A stretch of DNA of 64,000 bases from Ophioderma brevispina. Lineage: Eukaryota > Echinodermata > Ophiuroidea > Amphilepidida > Ophiodermatidae. The stretch spans positions 19,966 to 83,965 of the forward strand of contig JAMKCH010041544.1 of assembly GCA_023653785.1 (NCBI GenBank), in the 5' to 3' direction. The position numbers and the translations under genes are program-made. Numbering within the stretch: position 1 is the first letter of the stretch; each line of letters opens with the position of its first letter. This document shows, in pieces, positions 13,601 through 23,960 of the stretch. Under the pieces are notes generated by a model that was given only the letters and a program-made list of their open reading frames with translations, did no database searches and had not been told where the DNA came from.

Positions 13601-16600
13601 CTGTCAATGACAAAGTTTTTAGTGCAGTTGTCAAAGGGAGTCTTGGCCTACCCCTCAAGGATTGTTTGTCATCGAGACGTTGAATCTTTGGGTACCAAAA
13701 TCTGGGGTACAGTGACCTTTTAAGGCGATTGTGATCTTTGCCTTATTTTAATTGGGACCTGGTGATTCAATGGTGAATTTTTGCCTTGATCATTATCTAT
13801 TTAACACTGTACGAAAAATTTATTGCACTGAGAATTATGACTGTACTAATCTGACTGGATGATGAATCTATTCCAATTGTTTTCATATTACAAGTGAACA
13901 TAAGGGGAATCACTGACTCACTATACTCCATTTCCCTACCTCCGTGCAGCGCGAGATTTGATGGTCGCACCAGTACACTGCTCGCACTGGCTGAAAGCGA
14001 CCGCGTTTTTACACGCGCGCGAAAGCTTGCAAACAAAGACGGCATATCTTGATGCGTGCGTAAAAGCTGCGTCAAGGTTATGACATAACTGCACTGAGTT
14101 AGAGAAATCGACTATAGTCCAAGGTAGAAGGTGTACAAGTGTGAAGGCTTGAGAGGGGTCAGTTTAAATTCCTATTGACAGTTGCATAAATGTGCAGTTC
14201 AGTTAAATGAGGAAATTGAAAAAGTCACAATTTAGTGAACTTACCAGACATAATCCCTGTCGCCATTGTTGCACTTCTCAACGATGAGTTGAGTGTCAAT
14301 CAGCACAAATGCACAGAAGATAACCAGTCCCAGATACAGCTCCACCTACGAGGAGAAAACAATGCATAATAACTATCAGATTCTACTGAGATTTCCATTC
14401 AGGCACAATCCTGTTGATTGAAAAGTAGTATAGTATGCAGGCCTAAAGCATCGTATTCATGTTGAACTTGGATGAGTCAAAAATATAATCCCACATATCC
14501 AGAGGGCGTTAGAGAATCAAAGTTTATTCATTGCAATTTATTAAAGTAAGTTTGGCTTTGTCATCTAAATGTTGCAAGGGCGGGCAAGAATTCTACATAT
14601 AGTCAGTGTGACTATCCTGCTTGTCTTTGAAAGTGCCACATGAACTTTTTTTTTAGATCATAGTTTTTTACTGAGCCTGTGATCAAATAATTGCTCTTTT
14701 AGTGATGTTGCCATTAAGATTCCTTATATTCACACTTGAATTGATCCACCTTTGAAAACCTCTCTCTATAGTTGCAACTACAACTATTAAGGCAAACTGT
14801 TAGGTCTGCTATGCACAAAAAGTTTAGACCGGCGTCTACACGTAACACCTGGCTAGTGTAATTCTGTCCCACCAGAAAAAGTATTTTCCTTTCATTGAGT
14901 GAAGTTTTCATTTATTTTGGAATTTGCATTTAATCTTTGAAAATTTGCTAGTTACTTTATAAAGAAAAGCGAAATAACTGTCATTTTGACACAAACTAAT
15001 CTTGTTAGATGGTCTAAACTTTTAAACATGGGGTGATTTCAACAAGACTTACAACAATTACATGTAAAACCCATATCAGTCAAAACGATCATAAGTAATG
15101 GGCCATTCTTCGATCCGTTTGTGACCAAAACCGGCGATCTTTACTTTCAACCCACTGCTGTTTTTCAACATAACCAATCTGCTTATTATTTTTACATTAT
15201 AAAGACACTATCCGTGATTTGAAAAAACATTTGAAAATTGCAGATGCTTCAGAGGTGGAGGATAAGTCTGTAGAATTCTCATAGTTTACCTTTTCCAACT
15301 GAAGGGAAATGTCAGAAAGGAGAAGAAAACAGCAGGGTTCCAAGAACGATTCCCCAGTTCAATAGTGTTGTAGTAAGTGTCCGAAACGGCAGTAATGACT
15401 AAAAGTTCCGATTCTGCTCCTTATTAGGTTGTTCTGGTCTTATCATTTGCAGGGTATGTTCGGATACCTGTACTTGTTACATACATGCAAAAATCTGATT
15501 TTTGATTGATTTTTCGATTTTCTGATTTATTTAGCAAATCACTGAGATTGTCTAATAACCTTGCGTCTAAGCCGAACCAAAAAAAAAGACCACTTTCACT
15601 TGATTGGTTTCGTCATTGCCCGGGGGAAATAAAGTTCGGTCACGTTCATGTGACATTAGAGGTCACACACGTGAACCAAACTTTTGGGGGCAACCATGAC
15701 AAACTACCCAATCTACCAAAAGTGGAAATATTATTTTTTTGTTAGATTTGGACTGAAGGTTATTAATAATGTAAAAAGTAATAACAGATTGGTTACGTTG
15801 ACAAAACAGCATTGGGCTGAAAGTAAAAAATCGCCCTTTTTTGGTCACAACGTGACCGAAGAATGGCCCAATACTAGTAGTTATTTCTAATAGTTTGCTG
15901 ACAATGGGGTCATACGAATGGTTGAAATCTTTGTGAAAGCCAACTCTGGTCTAACTTTTTGTGCATATGGACCTGAGGGTCCAAATTCTGAAATGCTGAT
16001 GCTTGCAAAGACAGTGTAAATGCATTACACAGGTAAGATATGGGTTACAAGGAAAAGACAACATGTGTATTCTTGAAAACTTAAAGAGACATGAGATTTC
16101 CAGGAAGAAGCGCCCCCAATTTTTCTCGAACCCCGTTTTTACATATTTGGAATGCTTACCAATGTATTAGATCAAACCTGAAGTGAATAAGCCGAATACG
16201 CCGTCTTTATGTAATAAGATGATGATTTAGTAGTTTCTGCCGTGCACGACAGAAAGTCAAAGCGTGGTTTTCTATGGGGAACGATTACGATAGCAGGCAA
16301 GTTCAAAACAAGGTTTGTGGTTTTCTTTTGCACCTGTTTGTCCAATAAACCTTCGAAACGTTCTCGGTAGGTGGTCTACAACCGATCCAGTGAAATTTGA
16401 GAGATACATCCTAAAAAAATCTCCTCCTGTCACTTTAAAGAACTACTTACAACAAGCACAGGTAACATGGCATCATACTATGGATCTATACTCTCGCTCA
16501 TAATTTCTTGGAGAGTTTAGAACGTACGCCAGCTTCCCCGCCAAAATGGCGCACCATCGTGTTGCACGTAGACGCAGTACACGCAACGATCAATGCGCGC

Positions 16601-19600
16601 GTTTGTTATGTCCAAGAAATTATGGCCCAGAGTATAAGTACAATTTATTCATCAATTTCCATGCAGACGGAAGTGAGTAATGCTGTGCATTACTCTTAGC
16701 CCCTTATATCTGCGTTACCTTAAACATTCCGAGTATTTCATCTTACCTGGAAAATCATTTGTGATCGCATGAAAATATTGAAGAGGGACAGCATCAGCAA
16801 GAGGGAGAGTCCGGATAGCACTGGGCCTATAGGGAAAGTGCACATAAATAAATCAAACAATGTTGTAACCATAACATTTTGTAAAAGGCGGATAATTTTG
16901 CACATTTGCTTACCCAATAAGCACACTCTTTTGAGCTTCTTTCTAATGTGTATGTAATCTACCATTTATTGCTTGTTATGATGTCTTTACCAACATATCA
17001 TATTTATATGCTTAATTGTGTAACTACTGGATGGGTGCCACTAAATACACGCTTTTGCGTTTTCCCTGGCATCCACATCTCTTGCAAATTATACAAATAT
17101 ATATTTATTTCATTTTTTTGTTCATTATGATTATCATTTTTAATAATCTGTTGATGTTTATATTGTATTTGTGCAATGAGATGAAATAAAACCTGAAACC
17201 TGAAAAACCTGAAACCTTCATGACTGGATGTGTATTTTAAAGCTACAATACATCTTTTAGGACCCCAAACAACCATTTTTCCCCTTATGTAGGTGAAAGC
17301 ATGTCTGCCAATTTTTTTTTCAATCAGACATTGTGTTAACTTTAACTCCCAAGCAAATTCCATGGGATCCTGTAAGAATATCTCAAAATGTCTCCCAAAG
17401 TTTTTATTAAATTTGATAGTCTCTAAAAATAGCAGATGTTTTGTGTTGCTCAGTAAATTAACCCAGATAAAAAATGAAAGGCAAGCAATACCAACATGCT
17501 CAGCCTAGCAAAATAACAGGACACTGGGCACCATTTTGCATCCTTATTTTTAGGACCGATATTTTTGCCCTTCATCTAACATTCCTTGAGCCCCTTCCAG
17601 CTGTACGGAAACACTATGAACCTTCCAAATAATACTGGTGACTTACCGAGAAGAAAGAGGTATGCACGGCGCTGTGAGTATAATGCAACCAAGCTAAAGC
17701 ATACAAAGATGACGGTCGTTGCCATAAATGCTGTGGGAACAATTCTGCAATATAATAATGGATATATCTACTTTTAGAAACCTCAATTGAACTGAAACAC
17801 CAAACTATCTGCAAGTGAAATTCATAGATCAAGATCAAAGAAAGTTATCTACCCAACAGGGTCAGCACTTAAGGCTGTGATGTACTAGCCATCGCAGTGT
17901 GCAACTGTAAAATTGCTAGCAATAAAACACTTGTAGCGTATTATCAGTCACTTCGCTGTTAGGGGATATACAGACCCTAGTTGCATTTGTATTCATTTTC
18001 CATTGAATAATCCTTATTCTTTGAAGGAGGAATTGTTTAAATGTGTTTGGGATTAATAAAGTACCACTGATAGATTTATTGCCAGTAGTTTTGAAGTAAA
18101 AAAATAGGGAAAAGGGAAGGGGTGTTGCAGCAGGCTGGTGAGGCATTAATTTTTCTGGAATGTTTATAGTAATAATTGTACAACTATGATGATCATAGGG
18201 TCCCAACATATTGCCATGCAAGGTAATTTTTAGGGGATATGCACCTGAATGCCAGATACTTGTACATGTATTTGAAATAAAACTGATCACAAAAAATTGT
18301 GAAAGACATTGGTAAACTGACCATACTTGGTGTGTCAGACTTACTGGGCATCACTTGACAATAATAGACACTGCAAAGGCAGGGGAATTAGAAGACAGTG
18401 TTTATTATGTTTATGAACTTTCAGTAATACAATATTAGAAATAAAATATTAATTGCGAATATCAAAATTGATTTAACAAAAAGTCTGTAAATTCATCACA
18501 GAGTGCAAACACTGAGAGTATATGCAGCACTTGAATGGATATGGTCAAGTGAAAATGAAATTGAGAGTTATTTTGTTATACATGTACATGACAAAAATGT
18601 CAAAAGAGCTTCCTAGACACCAGCATGCAATTAGTGCAGCCCCTGCTACTCAGCACCAAATAAAGATACATTCCTGGTTCACATATTGTTATGAGCAAAA
18701 ATGTGCCCCATTTTGATTTCCCAATATTAATTTTATGCAGTATTACATTTGTTTGTTTATTTCTTCTTTATACTGGGTCCATATTCAGAGGGAAATTTAA
18801 GTATCCCTCTGTTCTTCCATATGGCCCAGTCATGATAAAATCATGTTTTTAGCTCTTGCACCAAAACGGGTTGAAATATCGGCATGGAACTTTACAGATG
18901 GGATTTTGGGGTGAAGGCCATTCTATCAAACAAAAACTTTATATACTTAAATCGCGTCACCCCCTTTAACCATTGAGTTTGGTAGCTGCAATTATCAGAC
19001 TACAACATTTTTTTTTTTTTTTTTTTTTTTTAATTCTACTTACGTGGGGTTGATCATTGTTACATGCATCATCAATGGCCCAAGGTTCATTCCTGGAAAC
19101 AGAAAATGTAAATAACAATGCTTCAACCTTAAAATGCTATCAAATGGAAATTACAGGGATGTCTATTCTTCTATTATTCGTCCCTGAGGTGGGGGAATAG
19201 GTTTTGTTTTTTGGACATTTTGGGAAGAATTTGATGCCTAGGTACGTGATTGGAACTAATGTTAATTTTGGGGGAAGAATTGGGATAAAATGTGGCAAGG
19301 AGGGGGAACAATTCTGATTTTCTGGAAAAATAGACACCCCTGAATTGGAAACAAACTGTTTAGCTGACCAGGTTAATGACTGTGCAAATGCTTAAGAGGT
19401 TATTGTTTGAAAACACAGATGCGTCTTACATTGTTTCTTTTCCATGTGCATTCGTCAAGAATACAAAGTCCCCAATTTGTGACAGAGCCATTGTACAGGA
19501 AAGAATATAGTGTGTGGTTTCTCCGGTCTATTTCTATGGACCCTGCCCATCTACAATTGATATTCTTATCTTCTATTCTTTAAGTATTGCTTTCAAGGTT

Positions 19601-22600
19601 GCACTTACCTGAGAAGAAGGCAAAACCGGTGAGAAGCCCAAGGCGCTTGCCTTGGTTGTGTCCATCAGATGGGGTCATGCTGAGCCATATGAGTAAGCCC
19701 AGGGTTGCAAACATGCTCAACAGGCCAGCCTAGGATGCCAAAATAAGGAGAAGAGATTTGGAGCATTACACAGAATTAAGATGTTCTTAGGATGTTAACA
19801 ATTTTCAGATACCGTAAAAAGCTGAAGTAACTTTATCACTTATTTTTTTGTCAAGTTCTGAGGGCAAAAATGTTTTCACGTGTATGCATGTATACTGAAC
19901 TTTTTAATGATTTGATTTTATATACTATATTACCAACTGTGATGATACTGAATTGTCTCAATTCATTCTTACTTTAAGGATGTAAGTGGACATATCATTA
20001 ATTTCCTGAAAATTGATCCGGCCCTTGCCATGGCGGCCAAACGCTTGCACGCGACATTTCACTTTTATGTGTGAATCGTCCTAACAAAAAGCTACAGAAG
20101 AAGTTAAAGGGTATATCCCCTACCAAAAAATGTGGGTATGCTTTTTAGGCTGAAATAACATCACCCAAGTCCATAAATGTAAATTAATTTTTTAAAAAAA
20201 AAAAAAAAAAAAAGCTGAAGTAACTTTATCACTTATTTTTTTGTCAAGTTCTGAGGGCAAAAATGTTTTCACGTGTATGCATGTATACTGAACTTTTTAA
20301 TGATTTGATTTTATATACTATACTGTAAAAGTGGAAATTTTCGCGCTACATTAATTTTCGCGCTTTTCGCGCACTTCTGAGCTAGCGCGAAATTAAAAAC
20401 TTGCGAAAATGTTTATTTTGTGTGTAGGTCTATGTAGGATAGCTGAAAAGAGCGAATTTAAAAACAAGCAAAAATGTTAAAAATGACAGAAACGCGAAAA
20501 ATTACACACGCGGAAATTATCACTTTTACAGTATTACCAACTGTGATGATACTGAATTGTCTCAATTCATTCTTACTTTAAGGATGTAAGTGGACATATC
20601 ATTAATTTCCTGAAAATTGATCCGGCCCTTGCCATGGCGGCCAAACGCTTGCACGCGACATTTCACTTTTATGTGTGAATCGTCCTAACAAAAAGCTACA
20701 GAAGAAGTTAAAGGGTATATCCCCTACCAAAAAATGTGGGTATGCTTTTTAGGCTGAAATAACATCACCCAAGTCCATAAATGTAAATTAATTTTTTTTT
20801 TTTTTAATTGACATTTCTGTAATTTTAATTGTGGCCAAATTTCCAGAATTCCAGAATTTCTGATACAATCTATACTACTCCATGATTTATTTGCCATAGT
20901 TGTTTGAGTAAAACCTAATGAGATACAAAACCTTGAAGGTGCAACGAGAGATTTCACATATCAGGTGTCCCTAAAAAAATCAAAAGTACTGATTTTTGCC
21001 CAGATGTAAAGCTTTCCATCAAAAATATCCCTATCTGAGAAATGTTTCTTTGGTACAAAATGTCTAATAATTTTTCATTTTGAGATCAAATACGAAATTC
21101 AGCCTATGTTTTACATTGAAATACAAGCAAATCAAAATCGCCTTTTTTTCTCTATTTTAAGACATTTCTGTAGCGAAATACAAGCTAAGAAATCTAGAGT
21201 ATCTAATCTATACGAAATTACTATTATGACACAATATTTGGGTGCCTCAAAAATCTCTTGTTGCACCTTTAAACTGCCATCATACCAAGGGCAAGCTTCA
21301 GCAAGGAGAGAAATTGCTCGGGGCAATTTTTCAGTCTTTTGCTGTTATAGTCGCTGTCACAATTCCTTTTCTGAAATAGGCGTCAACATATGCGCGCGCG
21401 CGATGTTGTTGCATGTAACACGTGGACTATGCATTTCCTTTACGCGTTGTCATGCTCCTGTGTGGCGGTAATGCTGGCGTAGTGTTGACTCAGAGAAAAG
21501 GAATTGTGACAGAGTATAATGCCCAGTTATTGCAAATTAATGCTTTGGGAACTACAAATCAAAACTGAGTACCGTATTATCCATGATAAACGCCCGCGGG
21601 CATGATATTTTTCAAAAATACAGCGTTCACCAAATGCATGTTGTCTGCCGTCGCAGTGTGAGTGAGTTAGTGAGATTTAACGACATCTCAACACACCCCT
21701 TACACAATCGTGTCATTAAGATAGAGCTGTCGCAGTGTGGGTAAAGTAGCAAAGGTCGCCAAGGTCACATGAGGTCACCAACTCCTGGGATGCTACCCAA
21801 GGACCACGGTCTCCAATTGTTATGAAAATGTTGACACAGTGAGCAAATTATGATTTGATTTGAAACTACTTGGTACTCTAGGTTGGTAAACATGAGTTGA
21901 AAATAATCTTTCCCTAGAGGCATCCAAATTGGAAGGCTAGGCTTTTAACACTCTAGCGAATACCATCATCAGAACAAACTAAACAGTCATGATGTTGCAC
22001 CTTATATACACCAGTAAACAAAGGGGAGAGAACAATCCAATGATCAAAGATACATTATTAGTTTCCATTTCATTGGTGGAGAGGCATTTTCAGGAATCAT
22101 TGAGTCAAAAAATAAAAGGGGCATTTGTTAGAGGGGAACATTACTTACAACAATGCGGGAATGTAAGAAATGTCCTGCAACAGAATGGTTGTTCAGCAAA
22201 AAAAGTAGTCTTTGCACACCCCGACAGGCAAGCACTTATATCAAACAAAAATAATGACCAATGCATCATTTTTTAAATATTAATTAAGTTTTGACTCTGA
22301 CATGGCAAGTCAGGTTTTCCTGAGGGCCTGCTACTGGTATCCTGTAACCAGTACTACCCTACCTATCCCAGGGCCGGGTTGTCGGCGGCTAAAACCGTCA
22401 CACCATGGGTTTCTAAAATAATGGGGTAGTTTTGTTACCCTTACCCTGGTAAAACTAATAAGATCATCTACCTAAAGGGTGTCAGCTCTGTATAGCTAAT
22501 GTGGCCTTCCATCACAATACGTCAGTAATGGGCATCCGGGCAATTATTTTTTTGTCTCCATAAATCCTCACACAGTATTGCTGCGATGGGAGTGAATCCG

Positions 22601-22833
22601 GCCACCCTTTAATCAAGGACAAACTGGATTTAAAACTTTGGTTTGACTACTTCACTTTATATGGTTTTCAAATGTTTATTTTTTTAAAATTAAACAGACA
22701 AATTAGGAATTTAGATAGTACAAGGTGCATGATTTTTTAAAAAAATACAAATACTAAATACTACTTACTTTGAGAAGGGTTAAGAGATTTACATAGCTTC
22801 CCAACTGCAGCGCCAGCATTGCCAGGCAAGCAT
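10656..22833 (-). CDS. TMBIM6: TMBIM6 / Bax inhibitor-1 ortholog, eight coding exons, N-terminus not located
   Basis: Joining 22769-22833, 19609-19729, 19044-19092, 17647-17744, 16747-16826, 14245-14345, 11279-11351 and 10656-10673 on the minus strand gives one uninterrupted frame of about 200 residues ending in EKRRK-stop. Every intron is GT-AG and phases agree. Order and content match the Bax inhibitor-1 family: a helix, [10 protein letters not shown], a PTAFM helix, a Leu-rich helix, [10 protein letters not shown], then [13 protein letters not shown] and a short basic tail. In this family the protein is a multi-span ER membrane protein that limits stress-induced death and leaks calcium; two aspartates that act as a pH sensor in the bacterial homolog YetJ appear equivalent to the Asp of DTQ and of LDF here. 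The vertebrate protein has about 237 residues, so roughly the first 30 are missing. Introns are long and filled with transposon remnants. Assignment is by motif recall, not by a database search. Confidence 0.93.
11279..11351 (-). CDS. TMBIM6: TMBIM6 coding exon with LFLDF motif
   Basis: A 73-nt exon with acceptor ATACTCAG and donor GAG|GTAAGA. It completes the Trp codon and encodes [20 protein letters not shown] then GQKE. H..DLFLDF...FR.LM.IL is the C-terminal signature of Bax inhibitor-1. The open frame runs past the donor for a dozen codons, but the strong GTAAGA site and the matching downstream exon favour splicing here. Confidence 0.95.
11424..11988. repeat. Repeat with TTGTGTCGCCTGCC ends and AAGGTCAAAGGTCA arrays
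   Basis: The ends TTGTGTCGCCTGCC and (from the right) TTGTGTTGCCTGCC bracket a segment with three or four tandem TGACCTTTGACCTTGATATG units near 11468-11535 and more diverged ones at 11640-11830, interspersed with a TTGGTTCCAATTGAAC block. It lies only about 70 bp from the 5' border of a TMBIM6 exon. Related fragments are at 23842-23960, 4840-4930 and 58190-58440. Confidence 0.65.
12151..13253. mobile_element. TTAA-flanked 1.1-kb non-autonomous DNA transposon
   Basis: The ends are 20-bp perfect inverted repeats GGTGGCTGTTAAGTCAGGAA, and each is bordered by TTAA (12147-12150 and 13254-13257), the duplication made by piggyBac- and Kolobok-type transposases. The interior is AT-rich and has no transposase frame; the longest open frame is 62 codons. 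It sits inside a TMBIM6 intron and carries a nested hairpin at 12816-12986. Confidence 0.8.
12816..12986. repeat. Nested inverted-repeat element within the 1.1-kb transposon
   Basis: The ends are CTAGGGTCGGTATTT and its complement AAATACCGACCCTAG, 171 bp apart. Similar AAAAAATACCGACCCT occurs alone at about 31227. It may be a separate miniature element inserted into the larger one, or part of that element's own structure; no target duplication was resolved. Confidence 0.5.
14245..14345 (-). CDS. TMBIM6: TMBIM6 coding exon with DTQ aspartate
   Basis: A 101-nt exon with acceptor CTCGTAG and donor TCTG|GTAAGT. It encodes [20 protein letters not shown] followed by [13 protein letters not shown]. 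The membrane-embedded Asp of DTQ is almost invariant in the family and probably belongs to the pH-sensing pair. The GD.DY motif leads into the Trp codon split across the next intron. Confidence 0.95.
14820..15022. mobile_element. AAGTTTAGACC miniature element
   Basis: The ends read AAGTTTAGACCG and, from the right, AAAAGTTTAGACCATC. A diverged copy at 60109-60298 shares blocks such as TTGCATTTAATCTTTGAAAAT-like sequence, GTTACTT..., AACTGTCATTTT and ACA.ACTAATCTT. Inside a TMBIM6 intron; non-coding. Confidence 0.65.
15100..15869. mobile_element. 770-bp GGGCCATTCTTCG element with ~50-bp terminal repeats
   Basis: The left end GGGCCATTCTTCGATCCG..TTGTGACCAAAA, followed by GGCGATCTTTACTTTCA, is matched from the right end by GGGCCATTCTTCGGTCACG, TTGTGACCAAAA and GGGCGATTTTTTACTTTCA. 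A short relative is at 29376-29579. Blocks around 15625-15745 (AAATAAAGTTCGGTCACG) are shared with it. Overlapping 60-79 codon frames at the right end are by-products. Confidence 0.7.
16085..16434. mobile_element. TTAA-flanked 350-bp miniature element, AGAGACATGAGATT family
   Basis: TTAA stands at 16081-16084 and 16435-16438. The terminal inverted repeats are AGAGACATGAGATT and, from the right, AGTGACAGGAGGAGATT. Other copies are at 39384-39853, 55643-56000 and, partly, 44495-44645. Shared interior blocks include TTTTTCTCGAACC, GAATACGCCG, CAAAACAAGG and GTCCAATAA. Located in a TMBIM6 intron. Non-coding. Confidence 0.75.
16747..16826 (-). CDS. TMBIM6: TMBIM6 coding exon
   Basis: An 80-nt exon with acceptor CCTATAG and donor CAG|GTAAGA. 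It encodes [20 protein letters not shown] and SQMIFQ, equivalent to the [20 protein letters not shown]..LFQ helix and loop of the vertebrate protein. It is entered in phase 1 and left in phase 0. Confidence 0.9.
17647..17744 (-). CDS. TMBIM6: TMBIM6 coding exon
   Basis: A 98-nt exon with acceptor TATTGCAG and donor CTCG|GTAAGT. It encodes [32 protein letters not shown] and part of the next Gly. The PTAFM helix followed by A.Y..RR.YLFLGG is diagnostic of TMBIM6. The basic pair RR sits on the loop after the helix, as in vertebrate proteins. Confidence 0.93.
19044..19092 (-). CDS. TMBIM6: TMBIM6 coding exon
   Basis: A 49-nt exon with acceptor TTTCCAG and donor CCCAC|GTAAGT. It encodes [16 protein letters not shown], matching the G.GLGP......NP segment of the family. 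It enters in phase 1 and leaves in phase 2, agreeing with both neighbours. A poly-A tract (minus strand; T run at 19009-19031) begins a dozen bases inside the following intron. Confidence 0.9.
19154..19342. mobile_element. Short CAGGG(A/G)TGTCTATT element
   Basis: Inverted ends CAGGGATGTCTATT and CAGGGGTGTCTATT are 189 bp apart in a TMBIM6 intron. The interior is rich in GGGGGAA words. Target duplication is not clear. Confidence 0.5.
19609..19729 (-). CDS. TMBIM6: TMBIM6 coding exon
   Basis: A 121-nt exon with acceptor CCTAG and donor TCAG|GTAAGT. It starts in phase 0 with [18 protein letters not shown] and continues with a polar loop (TPSDGHNQG) and [13 protein letters not shown]. The KRLGLL.GFAF stretch is one of the clearest signatures of the Bax inhibitor-1 family. 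It ends after the first base of a Gly codon completed by the next exon. Confidence 0.93.
19821..20193 (+). repeat. Tandem duplication, copy 1 (empty site)
   Basis: About 373 bp from GCTGAAGTAACTTTATC to AAATTAATTTTTT recurs at 20214-20794 with essentially no differences by eye apart from the inserted element. An A run of about 20 bases (20194-20213) joins the copies; the sequence before copy 1 also ends in AAAAA. The duplication lies in a TMBIM6 intron and alters no exon. Confidence 0.92.
20214..20794 (+). repeat. Tandem duplication, copy 2 (carries the TA element)
   Basis: This copy matches 19821-20193 but holds the 209-bp element at 20323-20531 plus one extra TA. It ends in a T run where copy 1 runs into an A tract. 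It is either a recent tandem duplication or two haplotypes placed side by side by the assembler. Confidence 0.92.
20323..20531. mobile_element. 209-bp TA-flanked miniature inverted-repeat element
   Basis: The ends are CTGTAAAAGTGGAAATTTTCG and, from the right, CTGTAAAAGTGATAATTTCCG. TA is at both borders (20321-20322, 20532-20533). The same flanking DNA at 19821-20193 lacks the insert and has a single TA (CTATATTACC), which proves the exact borders. The TA duplication points to a Tc1/mariner-type transposase supplied in trans. The interior has repeated TTCGCGC motifs. Confidence 0.88.
21345..21520. mobile_element. ~175-bp GTCACAATTCCTTTTCT inverted-repeat element
   Basis: Arms TGTCACAATTCCTTTTCT with TAGGCGTCAACA, and from the right TGTCACAATTCCTTTTCT with CTGAGTCAACACT, are near perfect. 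Complementarity extends out to TTATAG/CTATAA-like ends. The loop contains (GC)5 and CACGTG-like words. In a TMBIM6 intron. Confidence 0.6.
22769..22833 (-). CDS. TMBIM6: TMBIM6 coding exon (first one found)
   Basis: The 65-nt exon follows an acceptor TATACAG and ends at donor AAA|GTAAGT. It starts in phase 1 (two bases finish a split codon) and encodes [20 protein letters not shown] then Lys. This aligns with the first transmembrane helix that follows the HLKKVYA segment in vertebrate TMBIM6. The split codon AT with a preceding T would restore the conserved Tyr of VYA, so a 5' exon ending in T is expected upstream; none was identified. Confidence 0.85.
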
Positions 22834-23129
22834 CTGTATAATTCTTTAGTGTCGTGAGTGGTTTATTTCTGAACCACACAAGATGTACGATATAATTAGT
22901 CTGTCCCTAATTACAAGGCAAGCTATAGTTAGAAAACTGCAAAGATTGCAAGTGATGTAAATCCCTAGAGGTGTTGCTAATTGTAGCATGAACCTAAAGT
23001 TGATTAAAGCAAATCCCTCTGATTTTTTTCCATGCATGGCCGCAGGGCTGTGTTACTAATAGCTGAGGATTGAGTGTTTGTTGGGTGAGAAATTGCAATG
23101 GTTAGCCTGGGTGGGTGGAAGGGGTTCAC

Positions 23130-23291
23130 CATTGGCTCTAAAAAGTGGGGAATTTGTTGGGAAGCTCCTTCCCCAGTTGGCCATTTGTAGGACCACTGGC
23201 CATTTGGAGGAAATGTCACCATATGATATACCTGAAATCTGTGGGAAAATGCGACACCTCCCGGGAATTCCTTTTTTCGAATCAACCCCTG
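23130..23291. mobile_element. Copy of the 162-bp GGCCATTTGGAGG family
   Basis: It starts near ATTGGCTCTAAAAAGTGGGG and ends TTTTTTCGAATCAACCCCTG, with the GGCCATTTGGAGGAAATGTC interior and the CATATGATATACCTG segment also seen at 51953-52114. Open frames of 93-96 codons on both strands here are by-products of the repeat and not genes. Confidence 0.55.
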
Positions 23292-23841
23292 GGTTTCCTA
23301 AATGGAACGGGTGGTTGTGGGTGTGGTTATCACATTTGTTTTCCAATATGATTATTTAAATCACGCCCCTGTCTGAATAAATGTAAACCTATATTCTGTG
23401 TTCCCTATAATAATTCTTCTCTAACAGCGGTAGTGAAATATTGCAATGCTTAAGAACCATTTTTATAATCTTTTTGTATCAATACGTGGTTTACGATGAT
23501 GAAACGATGTAAACAACAATGGCAACACAAAAAACTTGTTGGTGGGGGTTGTTATGCCAGACAAAATGGCAGAAGCAGACTTAGCTTGGAAATCTTAGAA
23601 GGGTGGGTACAGGAGTTGGTGGAAATAAAAAGGGTGCTTGTTAGGGTTGGACCCCACTTCCCATAGTGGAACCATGTGTTTCGGACAGAATGGACAAGCT
23701 TTTACCATTTATTCTCCGTAGTCAGTGGGATTTTTGAGTTGTGCTTTTGATTTAATTCTCGGGGGTGGGGGATTGTGGGGGGGGAGGAAGGGGGAGAATG
23801 GGAGGGGGGTTTACACTGGAACCCCCCCCCCCCCCCCCCCG

Positions 23842-23960
23842 GCGTCATAAAACAAATGAGGGTTGCATGTTAAGCTCATAAACCAAGTTTGGTTCCAATT
23901 GAACTTCAAACTTTCAAATTGAGGTCACAATTTTACATTTTCAAACTATATTTTTACAAT
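23842..23960. repeat. Fragment of the TTGGTTCCAATTGAAC repeat after a G/C-run
   Basis: CATAAAACAAATGAGGGTTG, CAAGTTTGGTTCCAATTGAA and GAGGTCACAATTTTACATTTT match the interior of the repeat at 11424-11988. It is preceded by a G-rich stretch (23761-23815) and a run of about 20 C (23822-23840), which breaks the alignment. Confidence 0.55.

Noticed and set aside
23004..23359. Four overlapping frames of 68-96 codons on both strands
   Set aside because: They coincide with a dispersed 162-bp repeat family and share its words; simultaneous open frames on both strands indicate chance in GC-richer repeat sequence.
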